DNA of 64,000 nucleotides from Methylobacillus gramineus (GTDB taxonomy: Bacteria; Pseudomonadota; Gammaproteobacteria; Burkholderiales; Methylophilaceae). Of the stretch, positions 28,973-36,223 are shown piece after piece. Location: contig NZ_JAJAVE010000001.1 in assembly GCF_020532675.1 (NCBI RefSeq), positions 1,922,001 through 1,986,000 of the forward strand, given 5' to 3'. Each line of letters begins with the position of its first letter. Within the stretch, counting starts at the first letter, position 1. The translations under genes were made by a program, and so were the position numbers. Under the pieces are notes generated by a model. The model searched no databases. It was not told the origin of the DNA and saw only the letters and a program-made list of their open reading frames with translations.

Positions 28973-29281
28973 ATGAAATTAACCTGTTTAAGTTTGTTGG
29001 CTTGCCTGGCCATCGCATCCCCCGTCTGGGCTGAGCCAGCAGAAGGCAAAAGCATAGAAACCACCACCGCCAATGGTGACAAAATCCTGCTGCACCCGAA
29101 TGGCAAGTGGGAATATATTGATACTGCCAAAAAAGCCGAGGCAGATAAGGTCGCCAAGCAATATCCTGAAAATCAGGGCTGCCCCAATGGTACCCAAGGT
29201 GGTGTGCTTGGGATCGGTCGCTGCATTCCGCCTGGCGACAAGGACTTCAACCGCGGCTCTATCAGCGGCAAAGGCCGTTAA
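28973..29281 (+). CDS. Small secreted protein with C-terminal GDKDFNRGS motif, paralogue 1
   Basis: 102 residues with a signal peptide (MKLTCLSLLACLAIASPVWA). The mature part begins with a beta-rich stretch (IETTTANGDKILLHPNGKWEYID), like the small periplasmic domains of the DUF3157 type, then a charged linker, two cysteines (GCPNG and GRCIP) and the ending GDKDFNRGSISGKGR. The gene at 50337 has the same architecture and nearly the same ending, so the two form a family. I do not know a function. The two cysteines could form a disulphide, and the C-terminal motif is a likely binding or processing site. AGAGATAAGC upstream is a weak ribosome binding site. Confidence 0.85.
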   Translation: MKLTCLSLLACLAIASPVWAEPAEGKSIETTTANGDKILLHPNGKWEYIDTAKKAEADKVAKQYPENQGCPNGTQGGVLGIGRCIPPGDKDFNRGSISGKGR

Positions 29282-29291
29282 TTAATCCTGT

Positions 29292-31154
29292 TTGCCATTA
29301 AACTTTGTTTTGATCCACTTGCCCAAGCTGGATCAAAACAAAGTCCAGAAACCTGAGGTTGCCCTGCAAACCCCCGCTCCACCCAAACGCTTGTTACTGC
29401 TGAGTGAACTATGGCCATTGCTGCGCCCTTATCGCTGGCAAATTCTCCTGGCTTTCATACTGCTCAGCCTGGCATCCGCCACCTTGTTGTTAGTTCCGCT
29501 GGCATTTCGTGACCTCATAGACTTTGGCTTTGGCCAGCCATCTGCAGAAAAAACCGGCGCACTGACTGGCAGCACCAATCTAAACAGCCACTTTCTGATC
29601 CTGTTTGGCCTGGCAGGGTTCTGGGCATTGATGGTCGCCAGCCGCTACTACACCGTTTCCTGGGTAGGTGAACGTGTTACTGCCGATTTACGCAGCGCCG
29701 TGTATCAGCGAGTACTTACTCAATCCCCGCAGTTCTTTGAAACCCTGCAGACAGGCGAGGTACTTTCACGCCTGACTGGCGATACCACCTTGATCCAGAC
29801 GGTAGTCGGTAGCTCGGCCTCCATGGGCTTGCGCAGCCTGTTCCAGTTTACAGGCGGCATGGTGATGCTGGCCGTCACCAGCTTTTACCTGTTCTCGCTC
29901 AACCTTGGATTAATGCTGTTATTGATATTGCCCATCATGCTGATAGGCCGGTCGGTCAAGCGGCTGTCACGTGAGTCGCAGGACCGGATTGCCGACAGCT
30001 CGGCCATGGCAGGAGAAATCCTCAACGCCATGCCCACAGTGCAGTCCTATACCCAGGAACATCGCGAGATTGCCCGCTTCCGCCAGAGCATTGATGTCAG
30101 CTTCAACACCGCAATTCGCCGCGTGCGGGTGCGTGCCGCCATGACTGCAGTGATCATTGCCGCCATTTCCGGGGCCATCATCTTTGTATTGTGGATAGGC
30201 GCGCGTCAGGTAGGTAGTGGTGAAATGTCCGGTGGACAACTGGCTTCGTTCATTCTGTATGCGGTCATGGTGGCAGGCAGCGTCAGCACCATGGCAGAGG
30301 TCTGGGGTGACATCATGCGTGCTGCGGGGGCCACTGAACGATTGCTGGAGCTCTTGCATACAGAATCTGCCATTAACGAACCCGCGCATCCGCTGACTCC
30401 TGCTGCGGAAGAACCTGCGACTATCGCTTTTGAAGAAGTAAGCTTTTACTACCCATCCAGACCAAGCCAGCCCTCGCTTGATCATATCTCCCTGTTGATT
30501 TCAGCAGGAGAAACTGTGGCACTGGTCGGCCCCTCAGGCGCAGGTAAAACCACCCTGTTCCAGCTATTGCTGCGTTTTTACGACATCAGCCTCGGCCATA
30601 TCCGCATTAACGGCCAGGACATCCGCGAACTGAGCCTGCAACAGTTGCGCAGCATGATAGCCATCGTGCCGCAGGACCCTGTAATATTCTCTGCGAATGC
30701 AATAGAGAACATACGCTACGGCAGACCCTATGCCACTGATGCAGAAGTCAAGATGGCAGCCAAGGCAGCACTGGCAGATGAGTTTATCGAGAAGCTACCG
30801 CAAGGCTATGACACCTTTCTGGGAGAACGTGGCACCCGGCTGTCAGGCGGCCAGCGCCAACGTATTGCCATCGCGCGCGCCATCCTCAAAAATGCGCCCA
30901 TTCTCTTGCTGGATGAAGCCACCAGCGCGCTGGATGCAGAATCTGAAATCCTGGTGCAACAAGGCCTGAACAGCGCCATGCATGGCCGCACTACCCTGGT
31001 AATTGCGCATCGCCTTGCCACCATCCAGAATGCAAACCGCGTAGTCGTGCTTGAGAATGGCCGTATCATCGAAACCGGCCCACCAAGCGAATTACGGCAG
31101 CAATCCGGACTGTATAGCCGCCTGGCCAAACTGCAGATGGATATCCAGCCGTAA
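29292..31154 (+). CDS. ABC exporter with fused membrane and ATPase domains (MsbA/LmrA-like)
   Basis: About 620 residues in the longest reading. Six membrane helices (about 45-350) are followed by an ATPase domain with Walker A GPSGAGKT, Q-loop VPQDPVIFS, signature LSGGQRQRIAIARA, Walker B ILLLDEATSALD and the H-loop IAHR. This is a half-transporter that works as a dimer; lipid or drug export is typical, and the substrate is unknown. The start is uncertain: no ATG is available, and the frame opens at a TTG (29292) with another TTG at 29319. Both fall in or beside a perfect 16-base inverted repeat that could hide the start in the mRNA. Confidence 0.9.
   Translation: MPLNFVLIHLPKLDQNKVQKPEVALQTPAPPKRLLLLSELWPLLRPYRWQILLAFILLSLASATLLLVPLAFRDLIDFGFGQPSAEKTGALTGSTNLNSHFLILFGLAGFWALMVASRYYTVSWVGERVTADLRSAVYQRVLTQSPQFFETLQTGEVLSRLTGDTTLIQTVVGSSASMGLRSLFQFTGGMVMLAVTSFYLFSLNLGLMLLLILPIMLIGRSVKRLSRESQDRIADSSAMAGEILNAMPTVQSYTQEHREIARFRQSIDVSFNTAIRRVRVRAAMTAVIIAAISGAIIFVLWIGARQVGSGEMSGGQLASFILYAVMVAGSVSTMAEVWGDIMRAAGATERLLELLHTESAINEPAHPLTPAAEEPATIAFEEVSFYYPSRPSQPSLDHISLLISAGETVALVGPSGAGKTTLFQLLLRFYDISLGHIRINGQDIRELSLQQLRSMIAIVPQDPVIFSANAIENIRYGRPYATDAEVKMAAKAALADEFIEKLPQGYDTFLGERGTRLSGGQRQRIAIARAILKNAPILLLDEATSALDAESEILVQQGLNSAMHGRTTLVIAHRLATIQNANRVVVLENGRIIETGPPSELRQQSGLYSRLAKLQMDIQP
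29302..29344. repeat. Perfect 16-base inverted repeat at the start of the ABC exporter gene
   Basis: ACTTTGTTTTGATCCA (29302-29317) pairs perfectly with TGGATCAAAACAAAGT (29329-29344). The 11-base loop can add CTTG with CAAG. It lies 20 bases after the stop of the secreted protein gene and overlaps the N-terminal codons of the ABC gene. It is not followed by a T-run on either strand beyond the stem, so it is not a plain terminator, though the T-rich 5' arm resembles one. Confidence 0.75.
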
Positions 31155-31220
31155 CGCTGCTCCCAAATCAAGCACTCCTTGAAAGCATGCACTACAAGCG
31201 TGCAATTCTTTCTCATCGTA

Positions 31221-31248
31221 TGTCAGCGATCCTTCAACCACGCTGACA
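31221..31248 (+). repeat. Perfect hairpin after the ABC exporter gene
   Basis: TGTCAGCG (31221-31228) and CGCTGACA (31241-31248) pair with a 12-base loop and no T-run. The rest of the 274-base spacer to the NIT-ANTAR gene has a GCGCA (31385-31389) and TGCGC (31397-31401) dyad just upstream of the next start, which could be an operator. Confidence 0.45.
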
Positions 31249-31427
31249 GCCAGGAAAGCATGAAGATAGACAACGCAAAGATAGGGCATAGTTGTGTATC
31301 ATCTCTTACTAGGCTTGCTGCATAGCCGGGGTGTCCCCACCCCTGCCCATACAGGACTCGCCAACCATCGCCTAACCCGTTGTAGCGCATATTAATTGCG
31401 CATGATTTTTGCTAGCCAATAGACATC

Positions 31428-32699
31428 ATGAGAGAAATTTCCCCCGACCAAACCATCATCCTGGCCAAGATCAGGCATATTGATGAACTGGAACGTTTAT
31501 CCATCAGCACTGAGTTTGTGGAGAATATCGGCCTGATCATTCACCAGCTTCAAGCAGAACGAGGAGCAAGCTGCTTGTACCTGGCCTCTGCAGGCAAGCG
31601 CTTCGGCAAGGAGCGTGGTGACATCATTGCAGAAAACCAGAGCCTGGAACTGAAATTCCGCGAGGCGCTACAACGCCATCTGGGCAATAACCCGCTGATT
31701 GATGCCAAGCAACTCACACTGCTTTCATGGACATTGCTTGGTTTTGACCAGTTAACAGCGTTACGTCACCAGGTAACCTTGCACCAGATTTCATTTGCGG
31801 ATTGCATCCAGTCATTCAGCCGCTTTATCGGCAGCCTGATTTCGCTGATCTTTGACATTACAGACAATGCCGTCAACAGCAAGATTTCCACCTACCTGCT
31901 GGCACTTTACAATCTGGTACAAGCGAAGGAGTTTGCCGGTCAGGAACGTGCAGTGGGCTCCTACCTATTCGGCTCAGGAACTGTGCAGCAGGAGCACCAA
32001 CACAAGCTGCTAGAGCTGATCGCCCTGCAAGACAGGCATTTTGAGCTGTTCTGCCAGTTCGGCAGCGATGCCTGGCGTGAGGCATGGGCCACATCCATGA
32101 ATAGCAGCCTCTCTCTTGAGCATCAACAATACCGTCGCAAACTTACTCAAGCCAAAGATGGCCAAAGTATGCAGGCCAAGGATGGCGATCAATGGTTCGA
32201 GCTGTGCAGCCAGCGCCTCACCGAAATCTGGCATATCCAGTGCGAGCTCATCAAGGACATGCACGACACACTGGAAACACTGGTCAGCCATGCCAGAGCC
32301 GACCTGGCAAACACGCGCCACTACCTGGGCAAGATGCGCCATCAAGCCAACCAGACAGCTACACTGGATAGCGCCTTCTTCAACCTGTCGATTCCAGTGG
32401 AAAATGCCTATACCTTCCAGGCACACGACAATCTGCACCCTTACCCCATGGAGTCCATCATCTCGCTACTGCAGCAGCAATCGCAGCAGATTGCCGAGAT
32501 TGAAAACGAACTGTCGGAAACCAAGAAAGCCCTGGCGGAAAGAAAACAGATTGAGCGAGCCAAGGGTCTACTCATGAGCACAATGAATATCAGTGAGGTT
32601 GACGCCTATAAAATCATGCGCCGCACTGCGATGGAGCAAAACCGCAAAATCATCGATGTGGCAGACAATATCCTGAGCAGACAACCACCCCTCTCCTGA
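31428..32699 (+). CDS. nasR: Nitrate-sensing NIT-ANTAR antiterminator (NasR-like)
   Basis: 423 residues. A NIT domain (about 25-270, beginning near ENIGLIIHQLQAERGASCLYLAS) is an all-helical nitrate/nitrite sensor. A coiled stretch (AEIENELSETKKALAERKQIE) leads to a C-terminal ANTAR RNA-binding domain (RAKGLLMSTMNISEVDAYKIMRRTAMEQ). This is the layout of Klebsiella NasR, which on binding nitrate stops premature termination in the nasF leader. The downstream spacer holds exactly such a leader: two hexaloop hairpins, the second overlapping a terminator. It is the first gene of the nitrate island and is cytoplasmic. Confidence 0.95.
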   Translation: MREISPDQTIILAKIRHIDELERLSISTEFVENIGLIIHQLQAERGASCLYLASAGKRFGKERGDIIAENQSLELKFREALQRHLGNNPLIDAKQLTLLSWTLLGFDQLTALRHQVTLHQISFADCIQSFSRFIGSLISLIFDITDNAVNSKISTYLLALYNLVQAKEFAGQERAVGSYLFGSGTVQQEHQHKLLELIALQDRHFELFCQFGSDAWREAWATSMNSSLSLEHQQYRRKLTQAKDGQSMQAKDGDQWFELCSQRLTEIWHIQCELIKDMHDTLETLVSHARADLANTRHYLGKMRHQANQTATLDSAFFNLSIPVENAYTFQAHDNLHPYPMESIISLLQQQSQQIAEIENELSETKKALAERKQIERAKGLLMSTMNISEVDAYKIMRRTAMEQNRKIIDVADNILSRQPPLS

Positions 32700-32723
32700 C
32701 AGCCATTTAACATGGTGCATACC

Positions 32724-32738
32724 GCACTTGGCTGGTGC
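32724..32738. promoter_or_regulatory. Candidate NtrC enhancer site upstream of nasF
   Basis: GCACTTGGCTGGTGC has the GCAC-N7-GTGC symmetry of NtrC sites. Further half-sites lie at 32714-32719 (GGTGCA) and 32750-32755 (TGCACC). The distance to the predicted start near 32853 is about 120 bases, a normal enhancer distance for sigma-54 promoters. Confidence 0.55.
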
Positions 32739-32825
32739 AATCTCCAGCTTGCACCGAATGCACAACCCAGTTCACCATCAAAAAAATTCCCTTTCAAAAC
32801 ATAGCACTTACAAAACAATCCAACC

Positions 32826-32842
32826 CTGGCACAGCATTTGCT
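32826..32842 (+). promoter_or_regulatory. Sigma-54 promoter of the nasFED operon
   Basis: CTGGCACAGCATTTGCT matches YTGGCACGRNNNTTGCW at all fixed positions but one (A for the G after TGGCAC), with exact GG-GC spacing. Transcription would start near 32853, just before the first ANTAR hairpin. Confidence 0.82.
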
Positions 32843-32860
32843 ACTACTTGATTAAGCAGT

Positions 32861-32977
32861 AGCAACCAATGGCGGTTGTTGTTGTGGATGGCAACATCCA
32901 CCGTGATATCCAAGTAGCACAATGTATTCAATACCAGGTTCGCGCAGGACCTGAAGACATAGGACAAAGGCGTCCTG
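32861..32977 (+). ncRNA. ANTAR two-hexaloop leader (P1 and P2) of the nasF mRNA
   Basis: P1: AGCAACC (32861-32867), hexaloop AATGGC, GGTTGTT (32874-32880). P2: TAGGAC (32960-32965), hexaloop AAAGGC, GTCCTG (32972-32977). Both loops have the A at position 1 and G at position 4 that define ANTAR protein targets. The linker has another stable hairpin (GTGGATG, GCAA tetraloop, CATCCAC, 32884-32901). The 3' arm of P2 is part of the 5' arm of the terminator that follows, so NasR binding to P1-P2 would prevent termination. The NasR-like protein is encoded by the gene just upstream. Confidence 0.85.
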
Positions 32978-33017
32978 ATTACAGACAAAAATAGTCTGCA
33001 ATCAGGGCGCTTTTTTT
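32966..33017 (+). terminator. Attenuator terminator in the nasF leader
   Basis: GCGTCCTGATT-x-CAGAC (from 32970) pairs with GTCTG-x-AATCAGGGCGC (to 33010), with one mismatch and one G-T pair, followed by seven T residues (33011-33017). It shares bases with hairpin P2, so the two folds are mutually exclusive. nasF begins about 40 bases downstream. Confidence 0.88.
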
Positions 33018-33058
33018 GTTTTTAAGCGTTCACTTTTAATTGATTCAAGGGAGCCACG

Positions 33059-34360
33059 ATGAGTAATTCCAAAAAAACACCATCATTGCCAGAGTCCACA
33101 GTAGCTCACGACAGCATGGACCAGAGCAGGCGTCATTTCTTCCACCAAGCTGTGGCAGGCACACTGGGAGCTGCAGCGATGATGAATATGGTTCCTTCCG
33201 CCATCCACAATCAGGCATGGGCAGCTGGTTCGGATACCCCAGAACTTACCGAAGTCAAGATTGGCTTCATTCCACTGACGGACTGTGCGCCAGTGGTGGT
33301 AGCCGCCCAGATGGGCTTCGACAAGAAATACGGTATCAAGATTACACCATCCAAAGAGGCTTCCTGGGCTGCGATTAGAGACAAGGTGGTCAATGGTGAA
33401 TTACATGCAGCCCATATGCTGTATGGCATGGTGTATGGCGTGCAGATGGGCATTGGTGGGCAACAAAAAGACATGTCCGTCTTGTTAACCCTGAACCACA
33501 ATGGACAGGGCATCACGCTAGCCAACCAGCTCAAGGATAAGGGCGCGACCAGTGGCCCTACCCTGAAACGCTTGCTGGACAATGAAAACCGCGACTTCAC
33601 CTTTGCGCAGACCTTCCCTACCGGCACCCATGCCATGTGGCTCAACTACTGGTTGGCAACGTATGGCATCAACCCACTCAAGGACGTGAAAACCATCGTC
33701 GTGCCACCACCACAAATGGTCGCCAATATGCGTATCGGCAATATGGATGGCTATTGTGTAGGTGAACCATGGAATGCGCGTGCCATTTACGACAAGATCG
33801 GCTTTACCGCAGCCACTACGCAAGATATCTGGACCGATCATCCCGAAAAAGTATTGGGCACGACTGCAGACTTTATCGCCAAGAACCCCAATACCGCCCT
33901 CGCCCTGACCAAGGCGATCCTGGAAGCCTGTCGCTATATCGATGCCACCGCCAACCGTCCGGCTGTCGCCAAGCTGATTGCTGGCAAGGCCTATGTCAAT
34001 GCGCCGGAAGAAGTCATTGAAGGCCGCTTCCTCGGCCATTACGACAACGGTATCGGCAAGAAGTGGGAAGACCCGAACTACATGAAGTTCTTCAATGATG
34101 GCAAGGTGACCTTCCCTTACCTGTCAGATGGCATGTGGTTCCTGACCCAGCACAAACGTTGGGGCCTGTTGAAAACCGATCCTGACTACCTGGCCATTGC
34201 CAAGAAGGTCAACCGTATCGACATTTACACCGAAGCAGCCAAGGCGCTGGGGGTTTCCGTCCCGACAGATCCCATGCGCTCGAGCAAGCTGATTGACGGC
34301 GTGGTGTGGGATGGCAAGGATCCGAAAGCCTATGCCAACGGCTTCAAGATCAAGGCCTAA
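33059..34360 (+). CDS. nasF: Nitrate ABC transporter substrate-binding protein (NrtA/NasF type)
   Basis: 433 residues. A twin-arginine signal (SRRHFFHQ at about 23-30, then a hydrophobic stretch to NQAWAAG) indicates Tat export as a folded protein. The mature part (VKIGFIPLTDCAPVVVAAQMGFDKKYGIKI) is the NrtA/CmpA/SsuA-like nitrate-binding fold, with YCVGEPWNARA in the second lobe. It captures nitrate or nitrite in the periplasm for the NasE-NasD importer. A strong ribosome binding site (AAGGGAG) precedes the ATG. Expression should need both the sigma-54 promoter and antitermination in the leader. Confidence 0.96.
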   Translation: MSNSKKTPSLPESTVAHDSMDQSRRHFFHQAVAGTLGAAAMMNMVPSAIHNQAWAAGSDTPELTEVKIGFIPLTDCAPVVVAAQMGFDKKYGIKITPSKEASWAAIRDKVVNGELHAAHMLYGMVYGVQMGIGGQQKDMSVLLTLNHNGQGITLANQLKDKGATSGPTLKRLLDNENRDFTFAQTFPTGTHAMWLNYWLATYGINPLKDVKTIVVPPPQMVANMRIGNMDGYCVGEPWNARAIYDKIGFTAATTQDIWTDHPEKVLGTTADFIAKNPNTALALTKAILEACRYIDATANRPAVAKLIAGKAYVNAPEEVIEGRFLGHYDNGIGKKWEDPNYMKFFNDGKVTFPYLSDGMWFLTQHKRWGLLKTDPDYLAIAKKVNRIDIYTEAAKALGVSVPTDPMRSSKLIDGVVWDGKDPKAYANGFKIKA

Positions 34361-34398
34361 AGCCACCTCTATCAACCATTGATGCAAGGCGATCCATT

Positions 34399-35289
34399 AT
34401 GAGCTCAGTCAGTATCACCAAGGAAGACATCAAGACCATCATGAAAAGTGAGCAAACCATCGTCACAGCGGTCGCAGCGCCCAAACCCGTTGCGGCGCCC
34501 CGCCCCAGCGCACTGGCGTTAAAGTCGCGCGCCTTTTTCCAGTGGCTGCTGCCACCGTTATTTGGCTTGCTCCTGCTGGGAGCGATCTGGACGTTGATCG
34601 CGCATCAGTCACCCAATCTGCCGGGGCCGATGCCGACCTGGCATTCAGCGGTGGAGTTGTTCAAGGATCCTTTCTACCGCAATAGCCTCAATGATCAAGG
34701 CATAGGCTGGAACATCGTTGCCTCGCTTGAGCGGGTGGCGCTGGGGTTTGGTCTGGCAGCACTGGTTGGCATCCCCATGGGCTTTATCATCGGCCGCTTC
34801 CAGTTCATGTCACGCATGGCGGCACCGATCATCGGCCTGCTGCGCCCAGTCTCACCGCTGGCTTGGCTACCGATAGGCCTGCTCGTATTCAAGGCGGCCA
34901 ATCCAGCGGCGATCTGGGTGATCTTTATCTCCGCCATCTGGCCCATGATCATCAATACCGCAGTGGGTGTCAGCAAAGTGCCTCAGGATTATATGAACGT
35001 GGCCAAGGTGCTCAACCTGTCGGAGTGGAAGATAGTCACCAAAATCCTGTTTCCCTTCGTACTGCCCTACATGATGACGGGCGTACGCCTTTCCATCGGC
35101 GTAGCCTGGCTGGTGATCGTGGCGGCAGAAATGCTGACTGGCGGTGTCGGTATCGGTTTCTGGGTGTGGGATGAGTGGAACAACCTGAATGTAGAACACA
35201 TCATCATCGCCATCTTCGTGGTCGGGATTGTCGGTCTGCTGCTGGAACTGGCACTGACTTCACTGGCCAAGCGCTTCAGCTACGAATAA
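34399..35289 (+). CDS. nasE: Nitrate ABC transporter permease (NrtB/NasE type)
   Basis: 296 residues with about six membrane helices after a soluble N-terminus rich in Ala and Pro. The EAA-like coupling loop (YMNVAKVLNLSEWKIVTKILFPFVLPYMMTG) and the AEMLTGGVGIGFWVWDEWNN segment are typical of NrtB. I use the ATG at 34399 rather than the upstream ATG at 34306, which lies inside nasF. It forms the membrane pore with NasD and receives nitrate from NasF. Confidence 0.95.
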   Translation: MSSVSITKEDIKTIMKSEQTIVTAVAAPKPVAAPRPSALALKSRAFFQWLLPPLFGLLLLGAIWTLIAHQSPNLPGPMPTWHSAVELFKDPFYRNSLNDQGIGWNIVASLERVALGFGLAALVGIPMGFIIGRFQFMSRMAAPIIGLLRPVSPLAWLPIGLLVFKAANPAAIWVIFISAIWPMIINTAVGVSKVPQDYMNVAKVLNLSEWKIVTKILFPFVLPYMMTGVRLSIGVAWLVIVAAEMLTGGVGIGFWVWDEWNNLNVEHIIIAIFVVGIVGLLLELALTSLAKRFSYE

Positions 35290-35301
35290 GGAAAACGGAT
35301 C

Positions 35302-36108
35302 ATGGAAAAGATTGCGCAAGAAAAATACGTACAGCTAGAAAACGTCAACATGACCTTCTATACCAAGAAAGGTACATTTGAAGCGCTGAAAAACATCAAC
35401 TTCAGCATCCGTGAAGGCGAATTCATCTCCATCATCGGCCACTCGGGTTGTGGCAAATCAACCGTGCTGAACCTGATTGCCGGGCTGCTACACCCTACAG
35501 AAGGCAACCTGTTCTGCGCCGGGCGCGAAATTTCTGGCCCAGGCCCAGAACGGGCCGTGGTGTTCCAGAATCATTCATTACTGCCCTGGCTAACCTGTTC
35601 AGAGAACGTCTACCTGGCAGTGGAACGGGTATTTGGCGCCGATGAAGGTAAGGCAAACCTACAGCAGCGCACCAAGGCTGCCATCGATCTGGTGGGCCTG
35701 GCCCATGCTGCAGACAAGCGACCCAATGAAATTTCCGGTGGCATGAAGCAACGTGTCGGCATTGCCCGCGCATTAGCGATGGAACCCAAGGTGCTGCTGC
35801 TGGATGAGCCATTCGGCGCACTGGATGCATTGACCCGTGCGCACTTGCAGGACGAGCTGATGGGCATCATGGCCAAATCCGGCTGTACTGCTGTCATGGT
35901 CACGCACGATGTAGATGAAGCCGTGCTGCTCTCGGACCGTATTGTCATGATGACCAACGGCCCGGCCGCCACCATCGGTGACATCCTGGATGTTGATCTG
36001 GCACGACCGCGCAAACGCTTGGAACTGGCAGAAGATCGTCACTACAACCATTTGCGTAGTGAAGTGCTGAAGTTTCTTTATGAAAGGCATGCCCGCAAGG
36101 CCGCCTAG
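35302..36108 (+). CDS. nasD: Nitrate ABC transporter ATPase (NrtD/NasD type)
   Basis: 268 residues, a single ATPase domain: Walker A GHSGCGKST (about 49-57), Q-loop VFQNHSLLPW, signature ISGGMKQRVGIARAL, Walker B VLLLDEPFGALD and the switch His in VMVTHDVDEA. It lacks the extra C-terminal binding domain found in cyanobacterial NrtC, so it is the NrtD type. AAGGAAAACGG lies upstream of the ATG, 12 bases after nasE. Confidence 0.95.
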   Translation: MEKIAQEKYVQLENVNMTFYTKKGTFEALKNINFSIREGEFISIIGHSGCGKSTVLNLIAGLLHPTEGNLFCAGREISGPGPERAVVFQNHSLLPWLTCSENVYLAVERVFGADEGKANLQQRTKAAIDLVGLAHAADKRPNEISGGMKQRVGIARALAMEPKVLLLDEPFGALDALTRAHLQDELMGIMAKSGCTAVMVTHDVDEAVLLSDRIVMMTNGPAATIGDILDVDLARPRKRLELAEDRHYNHLRSEVLKFLYERHARKAA

Positions 36109-36160
36109 ATCCAGGCGCAGCGGCACTACTTCACTCGCCAATGCGCTGACAAAAAGAAAA

Positions 36161-36182
36161 GGCCCGTCGGTCAGGACGGGCC
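36161..36182. repeat. Hairpin between nasD and the porin gene
   Basis: GGCCCGTC (36161-36168) and GACGGGCC (36175-36182) pair around a GGTCAG loop. On the plus strand no T-run follows; on the minus strand TTTTCTTTTT follows. It may act as an mRNA-processing or stability element separating importer and porin levels. Confidence 0.6.
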
Positions 36183-36223
36183 ACTACTACCGTTACCCTT
36201 CATCTGAGAAAAAGGAGCAACAC

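Noticed and set aside
31381-31420. Possible sigma-54 promoter before nasR (a TTTTTGC near 31406)
   Set aside because: The base pair 12 bases upstream is not GG, so the strict spacing test fails.
32837-32866. Hairpin TGCTACT/AGTAGCA, first considered as the P1 ANTAR hairpin
   Set aside because: It has no hexaloop with A1 and G4 and begins upstream of the predicted transcription start; the hairpin at 32861-32880 fits the ANTAR rule.
32568-32988. Minus-strand frames of 64-70 residues over the nasR end and nasF leader
   Set aside because: They coincide with the ANTAR hairpins and the sigma-54 promoter, which explain the sequence better.
36161-36182. Hairpin after nasD as an intrinsic terminator of the importer operon
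   Set aside because: There is no T-run on the plus strand; a T-rich tail exists only in the opposite direction, where no gene ends.
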